12,390 nucleotides of DNA from Gammaproteobacteria bacterium (lineage in GTDB: Bacteria; Pseudomonadota; Gammaproteobacteria; Nitrococcales; Nitrococcaceae): positions 1 through 12,390 of the forward strand of contig JAGXLT010000005.1 in NCBI GenBank assembly GCA_018334525.1, written 5' to 3'. This document shows, piece after piece, positions 1-7,360 of the stretch. Both the position numbers and the translations under genes were made by a program. Position 1 is the stretch's first letter. Each line of letters starts with the position of its first letter. The notes beneath the pieces were generated by a model, which worked only from the letters and a program-made list of their open reading frames with translations, was not told the origin of the DNA and ran no database searches.

Positions 1-843
1 GACGTGGCTTTTGAACGCACTGATATTAACGATTGGGATTTTGGCAGCCTGCCTGATCAAATGCCTTTTGATCAGGGCGGTGTGGAGTTACTTGGCTATC
101 CGGCGCTGTGTGCCGAAAAGTCAGGCCTGGCGCTGCGTTTGCTCGATAGCCCGGCGCGTGCCGAAACAGCTCATCGGGTTGGTGTGCGTGCCTTGTTGAT
201 GAAAAAGTTTGCTCAGCAAGCACGGCTGTTGCGTCGTGAAATGGCGGGTCTGAAGCCCTTAAAATTTTCAGCTGAGGAGATTTGTTCCGCTACGTTCGAT
301 CGGGTATTTCTGGCAAACGGGGTGCCTCGGGATAAAGAAGCGTTTCTGCACTGCTGTGAGCAGGGGCGAGAGCATATTATGAGTGAAGGAGAGCGGCTTA
401 GCGATCTTGTCTCTGGTATCCTGCAGCGCCATGTAAGTGTGCAACGCCATCTGAGTGGAAATATCCCATTGGCAGTTGTTGATAGCTATCGGGACCTGGC
501 CGAGCAGCTGGAAGGATTGGTGTATCCGGGCTTCCTGTTAGCAACACCGATCGAGCAGCTGGGTGAGTTGCCGCGGTATCTTAATGGGATGGAGCGGCGC
601 ATTGAGCGTTTGCAGCGTGATCCATCGCGTGATCAAGCGGGTCTGGCGCAGATTGTTCCGCATCAAAAGCGCCTGCGAGAGACGTTGGAGCGGCATGCGC
701 GTAAAGCGATTAAAGATCCGGCTTTGAGCACCGTGCGCTGGATGATGGAAGAATATCGGGTGTCAATATTTGCCCAGGAGCTAGGCACTCAGATGCGTGT
801 ATCAGAAAAGCGCCTAGCTCAGGCATGGGCTGAAGTGCGTTAA
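1..843 (+). CDS. hrpA: ATP-dependent RNA helicase HrpA, C-terminal fragment (5' end outside window)
   Basis: HrpA is a DEAH-box RNA helicase of about 1300 residues in gammaproteobacteria. Only the last 280 or so residues are here. The frame is open from base 1 (GAC GTG GCT...), so the GTG at 4 is probably internal and not a start. The visible part matches the DUF3418 region that forms the C-terminus of HrpA: an early W-x-F-G-x-L-P segment, a 'GYPAL' segment, then a helical, Arg-rich stretch, ending with 'FAQELGT...VSEKRLAQAW', close to the HrpA C-terminus as I recall it. The helicase motor motifs (Walker A, DEAH) would lie upstream and cannot be checked. The TAA stop is 18 bp before the prfB start, so cotranscription with prfB is plausible. 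The family call is from recognition, not alignment. Confidence 0.85.
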   Translation, partial: DVAFERTDINDWDFGSLPDQMPFDQGGVELLGYPALCAEKSGLALRLLDSPARAETAHRVGVRALLMKKFAQQARLLRREMAGLKPLKFSAEEICSATFDRVFLANGVPRDKEAFLHCCEQGREHIMSEGERLSDLVSGILQRHVSVQRHLSGNIPLAVVDSYRDLAEQLEGLVYPGFLLATPIEQLGELPRYLNGMERRIERLQRDPSRDQAGLAQIVPHQKRLRETLERHARKAIKDPALSTVRWMMEEYRVSIFAQELGTQMRVSEKRLAQAWAEVR

Positions 844-861
844 GACAAAAAGAGGATTATT

Positions 862-1960
862 GTGCTGGATACCAATGCTTTGGTGAATCAACTTGCTGAC
901 CTGAAAGGACGTCATGACGCCCTGAGGGGGTATCTTTGACTTGGCTACTCAGGCAGAGCGGTTAGAGGAAGTCAGTCGAGAGCTTGAATCGCCTGAAGTC
1001 TGGAATGATCCGGATCGTGCGCAGGCGCTCAACAAAGAGCGAGCCGCGCTGGAGCGCGTTGTTAATCGGCTTAATGACTTAGTCAGCGGTTTGAGTGACG
1101 CCGAAGAGCTACTCGAGATGGCGCGTGAAGAGGACGATGAGGAAACCATCGCCGTGGTCGCTGACGACCTTGCCGGTCATGAAAAGATTATTGCCGATCT
1201 TGAATTCCGCCGAATGTTCTCCGGCGAGATGGATGCCAATAATGCCTTTGTGGATATTCAGGCAGGCTCGGGCGGTACCGAGGCCCAGGACTGGGCTGAA
1301 ATGCTGCTGCGAATGTATTTACGCTGGATTGAGCATAAAGGGTTTAGCAGCGAAATTATTGAGCTATCCGCCGGTGAGCAGGCGGGTATTAAAAGCGCCA
1401 CGATTAAGGTTAATGGCGAATATGCGTTTGGCTGGCTGCGAACCGAAACGGGCGTGCACCGGCTGGTGCGCAAATCACCGTTTGATTCGGGAAATCGCCG
1501 GCATACCTCGTTTGCGGCGGTGTTTGTAGCGCCAGAGCTGGACGATAAAGTGGAGATCGACATCGATCCGTCCGATTTACGCGTGGATGTGTATCGAGCC
1601 AGTGGTGCCGGTGGGCAGCACGTTAACCGAACAGAATCGGCGGTGCGAATTACGCACCTACCATCTGGCATTGTGGTGCAGTGTCAGAATGACCGCTCGC
1701 AGCATAAGAACCGGGCCACAGCAATGAGTCAGTTACGGGCAAAGCTTTACGAGCGTGAGATGGACAGGCAGCGCGAGCAGGCAGCCGAAGTCGAAGACAC
1801 CAAAGCGGATATTGGCTGGGGCAGTCAAATTCGCTCTTATGTACTCGATCAAAGCAGAATTAAAGATTTACGTACGGGCGTTGAGGTGGGCAACACGCAG
1901 GGGGTGCTTGATGGCAACCTGGATCCCTTCATCGAGGCCAGCTTAAAAGCCGGACTGTAG
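862..1960 (+). CDS. prfB: Peptide chain release factor 2 (RF2), expressed by programmed +1 frameshift
   Basis: RF2 releases finished proteins at UGA and UAA codons. The gene is in two frames: 862-936 (25 codons, GTG start) ends at an in-frame TGA at 937-939, and the rest is read in the +1 frame at 938-1960. The joined product is 365 residues, the E. coli length. The SPF stop-recognition tripeptide falls at residues 205-207 and the catalytic GGQ at 250-252 (codons 1610-1618), the E. coli positions. Residue 246 is Ala, as in most RF2s; E. coli K-12 has Thr. An AGAGG at 851-855 precedes the GTG by 6 bases. The joint 'LRGYL-D' matches E. coli. Annotating only 941-1960 from an internal TTG would lose 26 residues. 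It lies between hrpA and lysS; prfB-lysS adjacency is conserved in E. coli. Confidence 0.97.
925..940 (+). promoter_or_regulatory. Programmed +1 ribosomal frameshift site of prfB
   Basis: The 16 bases AGGGGGTATCTTTGAC hold the full RF2 autoregulatory signal: a Shine-Dalgarno-like AGGGGG (925-930), a 3-base spacer (931-933), the slippery CTT Leu codon (934-936), the in-frame TGA (937-939) and the following C. As I recall it, this stretch is identical to the E. coli site. When RF2 is scarce, termination at the UGA is slow and the ribosome slips +1 to read GAC and continue; when RF2 is abundant, a 25-residue peptide is released. The leader length (25 codons) is also the same as in E. coli. Confidence 0.97.
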
Positions 1961-1973
1961 GAGCAATAAGGCG

Positions 1974-3485
1974 ATGGCAGAAAAAGAGCAACAGCAAGAA
2001 GAGCATCGTCTGATTGCCGAGCGGCGGCGTAAGCTGACCGAGTGGCGCGATACTGGTGCTGCGTTTCCTAATGATTTTGCACGCACGCATTTAGCGGCTG
2101 ATTTGCAGCGTGATTATGCTGAGCACGATGCCGAGGCGCTGCAGGCCGCGGGCATTCCTGTTCAAATTGCCGGGCGGTTGATTGTAAAGCGCGTGATGGG
2201 CAAGGCGAGCTTTGCGACGTTGCGGGATATGTCTGGCGATATTCAGCTGTTTGTGCGGCGGGATGATTTGCCTGAAGGCGTGTATCAGGCATTTAAAGGC
2301 TGGGATGCGGGCGATATCGTTGGTGCAACAGGCGTGCTAATGCGGACTCAAACCGGCGAGCTGTCTGTGCATTGCAGTGGTTTGCGGTTGTTGACCAAAT
2401 CGTTGAGACCGCTGCCGGATAAATATCGTGGGTTAGAAGATACCGAGGTTCGCTATCGCCAGCGGTATCTGGATTTAATGACAAACCCGACGGTGCGTGA
2501 TGCGTTTTATACCCGCAGCCACATCGTGCGCTACATTCGTGAGTATTTTCATGCCAGAGGTTATCTGGAGGTGGAAACACCCATGATGCAGCCCATTCCT
2601 GGCGGTGCGACCGCGCGGCCGTTTGTGACTCATCACAATGCGCTGGAGCGTGACCTTTACCTGCGTGTGGCGCCGGAGCTGTATCTCAAGCGCTTGTTAG
2701 TCGGGGGTTTTGAGAAGGTCTACGAAATTAATCGTAATTTCCGGAATGAGGGTGTCTCTACCCGACATAATCCGGAATTTACGATGCTTGAGTTCTACGA
2801 AGCTTACGCAGACTATCGGGTCGCGATGGATTTAACGGAAGACCTGCTGCGCGGGCTGGCCCGTGATGTATTGGGTACCGATGCCATTACCTATCAGGGT
2901 GAGGCCATTGATTTTGGAGCCGACTTTGCGCGAGTCACTGTCGCCGAAGCGGCGCTTGCGCAAAATCCTGAGCTTGAGGGGCAGCTTAATAACCCAGAGG
3001 CGTTGCGTCAGCGGTTAGATGCCCTGGGCGTGCCAACGCAGCCACATTGGGGTAATGGCAAGCTATTGCTGGAGATTTTTGAGAAAACGGCTGAGGGCGA
3101 GCTGCGCCAGCCGACGTTTGTAACAGACTATCCAACCGAGGTCTCGCCATTGGCCCGTCCGCGTGATGATGATTCCAGCGTAACCGAGCGATTTGAGCTG
3201 ATCGTTGCGGGTCGTGAGATCGCAAATGGCTTTTCAGAGCTGAATGACGCTGAAGATCAGGCGCGCCGTTTTCAGCAGCAGGCAGAAGAAAAAGCCGCCG
3301 GTGATGCTGAGGCCATGCACTATGACGATGATTACATTCGTGCACTGGAACATGGCATGCCCCCTGCTGTGGGCGAGGGGATTGGCATTGACCGGCTGGT
3401 GATGCTGCTGACCGATGCACCATCTATTCGGGATGTGCTGCTGTTTCCGGCTATGCGGCCTCAGGCGGCTGATAAGGCAGACTAA
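1974..3485 (+). CDS. lysS: Lysyl-tRNA synthetase, class II
   Basis: This enzyme charges tRNA-Lys with lysine in the cytoplasm. At 503 residues it is close to the E. coli length of 505. A basic, Gln/Glu-rich N-terminal helix (about 1-50) leads to an OB-fold anticodon-binding domain (about 62-145, with '[12 protein letters not shown]'). The class II catalytic core follows: motif 1 around '[10 protein letters not shown]', motif 2 with F256-R257-N-E-G and the following '[18 protein letters not shown]', and motif 3 '[11 protein letters not shown]' starting near residue 467 with its arginine at 474. The ATG start has TAGGAG at 1958-1963, ten bases upstream and overlapping the prfB stop; only 13 bp separate the genes, so they are probably cotranscribed. 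Its last 35 bp overlap the convergent ygfZ gene. I see no sign of truncation or frameshift. Confidence 0.97.
   Translation: MAEKEQQQEEHRLIAERRRKLTEWRDTGAAFPNDFARTHLAADLQRDYAEHDAEALQAAGIPVQIAGRLIVKRVMGKASFATLRDMSGDIQLFVRRDDLPEGVYQAFKGWDAGDIVGATGVLMRTQTGELSVHCSGLRLLTKSLRPLPDKYRGLEDTEVRYRQRYLDLMTNPTVRDAFYTRSHIVRYIREYFHARGYLEVETPMMQPIPGGATARPFVTHHNALERDLYLRVAPELYLKRLLVGGFEKVYEINRNFRNEGVSTRHNPEFTMLEFYEAYADYRVAMDLTEDLLRGLARDVLGTDAITYQGEAIDFGADFARVTVAEAALAQNPELEGQLNNPEALRQRLDALGVPTQPHWGNGKLLLEIFEKTAEGELRQPTFVTDYPTEVSPLARPRDDDSSVTERFELIVAGREIANGFSELNDAEDQARRFQQQAEEKAAGDAEAMHYDDDYIRALEHGMPPAVGEGIGIDRLVMLLTDAPSIRDVLLFPAMRPQAADKAD
3451..3485. other. Tail-to-tail overlap of lysS and ygfZ
   Basis: The last 35 bp of lysS (stop TAA at 3483-3485) and of ygfZ on the minus strand (stop TAG at 3451-3453) share the same bases. 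I see no hairpin followed by a T run on either strand nearby, so each transcript may run on into the other gene or end by a Rho-dependent route. Confidence 0.85.
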
Positions 3486-4431
3486 GCGACGTTAGGTTAA
3501 GCCCGTCCAGGGTTAGCCTGCCCGCGTCAGCAGCATCGATTCGCAATACGGCCAGCAGCTCAGCATTGCCATCGGCGGCTGTAGCGGCAATCACCACGCT
3601 GCCGGCTTCTGCCCCTTTTGCGTCCAAGATTTTGGCGCCAGGAGCAGGCAAGTCTCCCGCTATTTCAAGGCGATACAGTCGTCGTTTTAACTTGCCAAGG
3701 TAATGCATTCTGGCAACGACCTCTTGGCCGGGGTAGCAGCCCTTTTGATAACTGATGCCGCCCAACGGCTCAAGATTCATCATGGTGGGAATGAACTGCT
3801 CCATGGTCTCCAGCACCACATCGGGAATACCTGCCTGAATTTCAAGCAGTTGCCAAAATGCGCCATCAGCAGGTGTTAATGCCTCCATCAGCCGAGACTG
3901 TAATGCAGCAGCCTCTGCCCGTGGTGCAAGCAGTAAATAACGTAATCCGGTAGCGCCGGGCAGTGCAATAATATGTAAATCCCCTGCACGGCTGACTTCA
4001 CCGGGTGCGGTCGGGAGCGTGCCTGCTGTTTCGGTTAGCAGGGTTTCGGCTGCAGGCCCGGCTAATCCGAGGATCGACTCTTCATTCGAGAGATCGGTCA
4101 GAGCAACCTGCGAGCGCAATATGAACATTTGCAGTTTGGGTTGAATGGCCTTTAGTACGTCTGCATTCCCAATTAAAAGGATGCCCGTATCACTATGAAC
4201 CACCCGAAATAGGGCCCGCGTGCGCCCCTTGGCATTGCACCAGGCTGCGATGCAGCTTTGATCATCCGGCAGTTCCTTTACTGACTGGGTCAGCTGGTTT
4301 TGCAGAAACTCAAGCGCATCACCCCCCGCCACGTGCAAAACAGCTAAATGCGGCAGCGGTGCAATAATTCCACCGTTTTCAGCAGCCTGTAGTAGAGCTG
4401 CTACGGGAAGAAGGGGTTCTGCGTGAGACAT
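3451..4431 (-). CDS. ygfZ: Folate-binding iron-sulfur maintenance protein YgfZ (IBA57/GcvT-like)
   Basis: YgfZ is a tetrahydrofolate-binding relative of the GcvT aminomethyltransferase that supports the assembly or repair of certain [4Fe-4S] enzymes; its mitochondrial counterpart is IBA57. The diagnostic K-G-C-Y-x-G-Q-E motif is at residues 230-237 with the key Cys at 232, followed by the typical 'RLYRLEI'. An N-terminal 'NQLTQSV' and 'WCNAKGR' are also family-like. I place the start at the ATG at 4429-4431, which gives 326 residues (the E. coli length) and has a GAGGAG ribosome binding site a few bases upstream. The frame is open further upstream to an ATG at 4581, but that extension would overlap the divergent SDHAF4-like gene. 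It stands divergent from the succinate dehydrogenase operon and convergent with lysS. Confidence 0.94.
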   Translation of the reverse strand: MSHAEPLLPVAALLQAAENGGIIAPLPHLAVLHVAGGDALEFLQNQLTQSVKELPDDQSCIAAWCNAKGRTRALFRVVHSDTGILLIGNADVLKAIQPKLQMFILRSQVALTDLSNEESILGLAGPAAETLLTETAGTLPTAPGEVSRAGDLHIIALPGATGLRYLLLAPRAEAAALQSRLMEALTPADGAFWQLLEIQAGIPDVVLETMEQFIPTMMNLEPLGGISYQKGCYPGQEVVARMHYLGKLKRRLYRLEIAGDLPAPGAKILDAKGAEAGSVVIAATAADGNAELLAVLRIDAADAGRLTLDGLNLTSLSLPYQPPEAA

Positions 4432-4452
4432 GATCTGACTCCTCAACAAATA

Positions 4453-4461
4453 TGCGATAAT
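4453..4461 (+). promoter_or_regulatory. Candidate extended -10 promoter element for the sdh operon
   Basis: TGCGATAAT fits an extended sigma-70 -10 element (TGn followed by GATAAT, five of six matches to TATAAT). Any -35 match is poor: CTGACT at 4435-4440 would have a short 15-base spacer. It lies 40 bp upstream of the first gene of the plus-strand operon, in the 70-bp divergent spacer with ygfZ, which is where a promoter is expected. Weak evidence, from sequence resemblance only. Confidence 0.35.
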
Positions 4462-4470
4462 GCCAAGGTA

Positions 4471-4480
4471 ACAAATTTGT
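4471..4480. promoter_or_regulatory. Perfect 10-bp palindrome, possible operator
   Basis: ACAAATTTGT is its own reverse complement. It sits just downstream of the candidate -10 element and between the divergent ygfZ and sdh genes, a typical place for a repressor site. It does not match the ArcA, FNR or Fur consensus as I know them. A palindrome of this size would arise by chance in a 70-bp spacer a few percent of the time, so this is suggestive only. Confidence 0.25.
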
Positions 4481-4501
4481 CGATAGATACGGAGGCCGGT
4501 A

Positions 4502-4672
4502 ATGAGTGAAGAGCATGAGAAACAGGCCCCTGAGCCAGCTGACAAGTCAAATAAAGCGCCGGTGTCAAAGCAGACTCCCAAGCCGTTGCCTAAGGAATAT
4601 GGCGGTGCACCCGGGCCTGAGCCAACGCGTTATGGGGATTGGGAGAGCAACGGGCGGTGCACGGATTTTTAA
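4502..4672 (+). CDS. SDHAF4-like succinate dehydrogenase assembly factor (DUF1674), 56 aa
   Basis: This small gene encodes 56 residues: a hydrophilic, Lys/Pro-rich N-terminal half and a conserved C-terminus 'GGAPGPEPTRYGDWESNG' then 'RCTDF'. That ending is the signature of DUF1674, the family of eukaryotic SDHAF4 (yeast Sdh8), which binds the flavinylated SdhA subunit before it joins SdhB and limits stray oxidation. The ATG has GGAGG at 4491-4495, six bases upstream. It is the first gene of the complex II operon, 106 bp before sdhC, which fits the assignment well. It has no membrane segment or signal peptide, so it should act in the cytoplasm. The length suits the family, whose conserved part is the last 25-30 residues. 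The function is inferred from the family and neighbours; the bacterial members are little studied as far as I know. Confidence 0.9.
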   Translation: MSEEHEKQAPEPADKSNKAPVSKQTPKPLPKEYGGAPGPEPTRYGDWESNGRCTDF

Positions 4673-4676
4673 GCCT

Positions 4677-4706
4677 GAATCGGCGAGTTGCTGCATCGCC
4701 GCATTC
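4677..4706 (+). other. Stem-loop in the SDHAF4-like gene/sdhC spacer
   Basis: GAATCGGCGA (4677-4686) pairs with TCGCCG (4696-4701) and ATTC (4703-4706), giving a 10-bp stem with a single bulged C at 4702 and a 9-base loop. It begins five bases after the stop codon. It is followed by TTGCGC and not a T run, so it is not a standard intrinsic terminator. It may instead be an RNA-stabilising or processing hairpin, or a partial attenuator. Confidence 0.5.
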
Positions 4707-4710
4707 TTGC

Positions 4711-4723
4711 GCTGAGTGTCAGC
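4711..4723 (+). other. Second small stem-loop upstream of sdhC
   Basis: GCTGA (4711-4715) and TCAGC (4719-4723) form a perfect 5-bp stem around a GTG triloop. It comes four bases after the larger hairpin, making a tandem structured region ahead of sdhC. It is short enough to be chance. Confidence 0.3.
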
Positions 4724-4778
4724 AAAGCGTACCTTATAGAGGTTCCAAACGCCGTTAGTCTGCCTGGAGAGCAACCAG

Positions 4779-5159
4779 ATGAGCATCGATAACCGGCCAC
4801 TATCGCCGCATTTACAAGTCTACCGATTGCCGTTTACTGCGATCACCTCAATCAGCCATCGAATCTCCGGCGCTTTACTGTCAGCCGGGTCGCTGGTGCT
4901 GGTCTACTGGGTCGCGGCCGTGGCAGCAGGCGCTGAGCGCTACGCGGCAGCCAGCGCTGTATTAGGCAGTGTGCCGGTGCGGCTTTTAATGTTTATTTGG
5001 ACTTTTGTTCTTTTCTACCATCTTTGCAATGGGGTGCGGCATTTGTTCTGGGATGCCGGTTACGGGTTTGACCTGGCCGTTGCGCAACGCTCCGGTCAGG
5101 CGGTAATTGGTGGAGCCGTTGCCCTCACCCTGATTACCTGGCTGATCGTGCTGATTTAA
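4779..5159 (+). CDS. sdhC: Succinate dehydrogenase cytochrome b556 subunit
   Basis: SdhC is one of the two membrane anchors of complex II; with SdhD it binds heme b and the quinone. The 126 residues open with 'RPLSPHLQVYRLPF', typical of the family, and carry three hydrophobic segments (about 28-50, 66-86, 107-125). The 'SISHRISG' motif supplies S24, H27 and R28, matching the E. coli quinone-site S27, H30 and R31. H81 in 'FYHLCNGVRH' matches the axial heme ligand H84 of E. coli, and H88 keeps the seven-residue spacing to E. coli H91. The ATG has GGAGA at 4766-4770, eight bases upstream. sdhD follows after 11 bp. All the key residues are present. Confidence 0.96.
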   Translation: MSIDNRPLSPHLQVYRLPFTAITSISHRISGALLSAGSLVLVYWVAAVAAGAERYAAASAVLGSVPVRLLMFIWTFVLFYHLCNGVRHLFWDAGYGFDLAVAQRSGQAVIGGAVALTLITWLIVLI

Positions 5160-5170
5160 GGAGCCAATGC

Positions 5171-5551
5171 ATGCAATTTCGTACTCCATTAAAACAGGCA
5201 CGCGGACTGGGGGCTTCACACCATGGCCGAGCCCATTGGTGGGCACAGCGGGTCAGCGCGGTCGCGATGCTGCCACTGATGCTCTGGTTAGTGATCGGGC
5301 TGGCGATTAACTCCGGGGCAGACTATGCACAGGCATCGGCGTGGATCAGCAGCCCCGTTAATGCGGTTATGCTGGTATTAGCCTTTGGCGTACTTTTCTA
5401 TCATGGCGCACTGGGTCTGCAGGTCGCGCTGGAAGATTATGTACCGCACAAAGGCGTTCGTATGGGCCTGGTTTTTGGCTTGCGGTTTGTTGCGGCCTTT
5501 CTTGCCGGGTTCGCTATTTTTTCTGTGCTGACGATTGCCCTTGGAGGCTGA
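5171..5551 (+). CDS. sdhD: Succinate dehydrogenase hydrophobic membrane anchor subunit
   Basis: SdhD is the second membrane anchor of complex II. Its 126 residues contain three membrane segments (about 28-48, 62-84, 100-122) after a short basic cytoplasmic N-terminus with 'GLGASHHG' and '[10 protein letters not shown]'. H78 corresponds to the E. coli heme ligand H71, and D89-Y90 keep the same 11-residue spacing to the quinone-site pair D82-Y83. I chose the ATG at 5171, which has AAGGAG at 5158-5163; the ATG at 5167 is in another frame. The stop at 5549-5551 is four bases before the sdhA start, and the sdhA ribosome binding site lies inside the last sdhD codons, so translation is probably coupled. 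Confidence 0.95.
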   Translation: MQFRTPLKQARGLGASHHGRAHWWAQRVSAVAMLPLMLWLVIGLAINSGADYAQASAWISSPVNAVMLVLAFGVLFYHGALGLQVALEDYVPHKGVRMGLVFGLRFVAAFLAGFAIFSVLTIALGG

Positions 5552-5555
5552 TGCG

Positions 5556-7343
5556 ATGACCACCGATTATGAAATTATCGATCACACCTACGATGTGGTG
5601 GTTGTCGGCGCGGGTGGTGCCGGTTTACGTGCCACTTTCGGGATGGCTGAAAAAGGCCTGAGCACGGCGTGTATCACCAAGGTTTTCCCAACACGTAGCC
5701 ATACTGTGGCAGCGCAGGGCGGTATCAGTGCCGCACTGGGTAATATGGGTGACGATGACTGGCGCTGGCATGCCTACGACACGATCAAAGGCTCTGATTG
5801 GCTGGGCGATCAGGATGCGATTGAGTACATGTGTCGCGAGGCCATTCCGGCCATTATTGAACTCGAACACTACGGCGTGCCGTTTTCTCGGACTGAGGCC
5901 GGAAAGATTTATCAGCGCCCGTTTGGCGGCATGACCACGCATTTTGGTGAAGGGACCGCGCAGCGCACCTGTGCCGCGGCTGATCGAACCGGGCATGCGA
6001 TTTTACATACGCTGTATCAGCAGTCGCTTGCCCATCAGGCCGAGTTTTACATCGAGTATTTTGCGCTTGATCTGATTATGGAAAACGGGGCCTGCCGTGG
6101 CGTGATTGCCCTGGAGTTGGCAACCGGTAAGATTCATCGATTCCGAGCTCATTTAGTGGTGCTGGCCACCGGTGGTTATGGACGGGCCTGGTTCTCCTGC
6201 ACCTCAGCACATACTTGCACCGGAGACGGGGGTGGCATGGTCCTGCGGGCTGGTTTACCGCTTCAGGATATGGAATTCACCCAGTTTCATCCGACGGGTG
6301 TGTATGGCGCAGGCTGTCTGATTACCGAGGGCGTCCGCGGAGAAGGTGGCTACCTCACCAATTCAGAGGGTGAGCGCTTTATGGAGCGCTACGCGCCCAA
6401 TGCCAAAGATCTTGCGTCGCGCGACGTCGTATCGCGCTCGATGACCATCGAGATTCGTGAAGGCCGGGGCGTGGGGCCGAATAAGGACCATATCCACTTG
6501 CATCTGGAGCATTTAGGGCCGGAAGTTATCAACCAGCGCTTGCCGGGTATCGCGGAAACGGCGCGAATTTTTGCTGGTGTGGATGTCACTAAAGCGCCAA
6601 TCCCTGTGCTGCCAACTGTCCATTACAACATGGGCGGCATTCCGACCAATTATCGGGCCGAGGTCGTCGCACCACGAGACGGTGATCCGGATGCCGTGGT
6701 TCCCGGGTTAATGGCGATTGGTGAGGCCGGGTGCATCTCGGTGCACGGGGCCAACCGGTTGGGATCCAACTCGTTGCTTGATCTGGTTGTCTTCGGCCGA
6801 GCGGCCGCGATTCGTGCTTCTGAAGTGGTTTCAGAGCTTGGCTCCCATCGGCCTTTGCCGGCGGATAGCGCCGACTACTCGTTGTCCAGACTCGATCGTC
6901 TGCGGCATGCGGATGGCAGTCATGCCACAGCCAGTATTCGAGACGCGATGCAGGCAACCATGCAGGAGTACTCTGCGGTATTCCGCACGGCGGAAACGCT
7001 GGAGCAGGGCAGTCAGGCCATGCATGAAATTGCCGGGCGCCTTGCTGATGTGAAGGTGGCGGATCGCTCGCTGATTTGGAATACCGACCTGATAGAAACC
7101 CTGGAGCTGGAAAACCTGCTTGGTAACGCGGTGGTCAGTATGGATTCGGCGTTGAATCGTCAAGAAAGTCGCGGTGCCCACGCCCGCGAAGACTTCAGCG
7201 AGCGGGATGACGAAAAGTGGATGAAACATACGGTGTCGTGGTTGCAGTCGGATAATTCCGTGCAATTGGATTACCGCCCGGTACATATGACAACGCTAAG
7301 CGATGAGATGGAAGTGATTCCTCCCAAAAAGCGTGTGTACTGA
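5556..7343 (+). CDS. sdhA: Succinate dehydrogenase flavoprotein subunit
   Basis: SdhA oxidises succinate to fumarate with covalently bound FAD, linking the TCA cycle to the quinone pool on the cytoplasmic face of the membrane. The protein has 595 residues (E. coli 588). It starts with the dinucleotide-binding '[13 protein letters not shown]'. H49 in '[11 protein letters not shown]' is the covalent FAD attachment residue. Active-site residues are in place: H245 ('QFHPTG'), R289 ('LASRDVV'), H356 ('HYNMGG') and R401 ('[13 protein letters not shown]'), with spacings equal or nearly equal to E. coli H242, R286, H354 and R399. I start at the ATG at 5556, eight bases after GGAGG (5543-5547), and not at the in-frame upstream ATG at 5535, which lies inside sdhD. 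sdhB follows after 17 bp. Confidence 0.98.
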   Translation: MTTDYEIIDHTYDVVVVGAGGAGLRATFGMAEKGLSTACITKVFPTRSHTVAAQGGISAALGNMGDDDWRWHAYDTIKGSDWLGDQDAIEYMCREAIPAIIELEHYGVPFSRTEAGKIYQRPFGGMTTHFGEGTAQRTCAAADRTGHAILHTLYQQSLAHQAEFYIEYFALDLIMENGACRGVIALELATGKIHRFRAHLVVLATGGYGRAWFSCTSAHTCTGDGGGMVLRAGLPLQDMEFTQFHPTGVYGAGCLITEGVRGEGGYLTNSEGERFMERYAPNAKDLASRDVVSRSMTIEIREGRGVGPNKDHIHLHLEHLGPEVINQRLPGIAETARIFAGVDVTKAPIPVLPTVHYNMGGIPTNYRAEVVAPRDGDPDAVVPGLMAIGEAGCISVHGANRLGSNSLLDLVVFGRAAAIRASEVVSELGSHRPLPADSADYSLSRLDRLRHADGSHATASIRDAMQATMQEYSAVFRTAETLEQGSQAMHEIAGRLADVKVADRSLIWNTDLIETLELENLLGNAVVSMDSALNRQESRGAHAREDFSERDDEKWMKHTVSWLQSDNSVQLDYRPVHMTTLSDEMEVIPPKKRVY

Positions 7344-7360
7344 ACGAGGAGCATGAAGAA

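Noticed and set aside
1258..1671. 137-codon open frame on the minus strand inside prfB
   Set aside because: Lies wholly opposite a strongly conserved gene, with low-complexity Ser/Arg-rich composition and no family resemblance.
3486..3540. Possible bidirectional terminator after lysS
   Set aside because: The similar segments GGTTAAGCC and GGTTAGCC are direct, not inverted, and there is no stable stem followed by a T run.
4432..4581. Upstream extension of ygfZ by 50 codons to an ATG at 4581
   Set aside because: It would run antisense through the SDHAF4-like gene and its ribosome binding site, has no family similarity, and the ATG at 4431 has a strong GAGGAG and gives the normal 326 residues.
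4601..4662. Direct repeat GGCGGTGCAC at 4601-4610 and 4653-4662
   Set aside because: Both copies fall in the coding part of the SDHAF4-like gene in different frames, with no further repeat units; chance is the simplest explanation.
4565..4786. 73-codon minus-strand open frame across the SDHAF4-like gene and the sdhC leader
   Set aside because: It is antisense to a better supported gene, contains the hairpin region, and shows no domain or good ribosome binding site.
6831..7286. 151-codon open frame on the minus strand inside sdhA
   Set aside because: No ribosome binding site or recognisable domain; it mirrors the codon pattern of sdhA and is best explained as a shadow frame.
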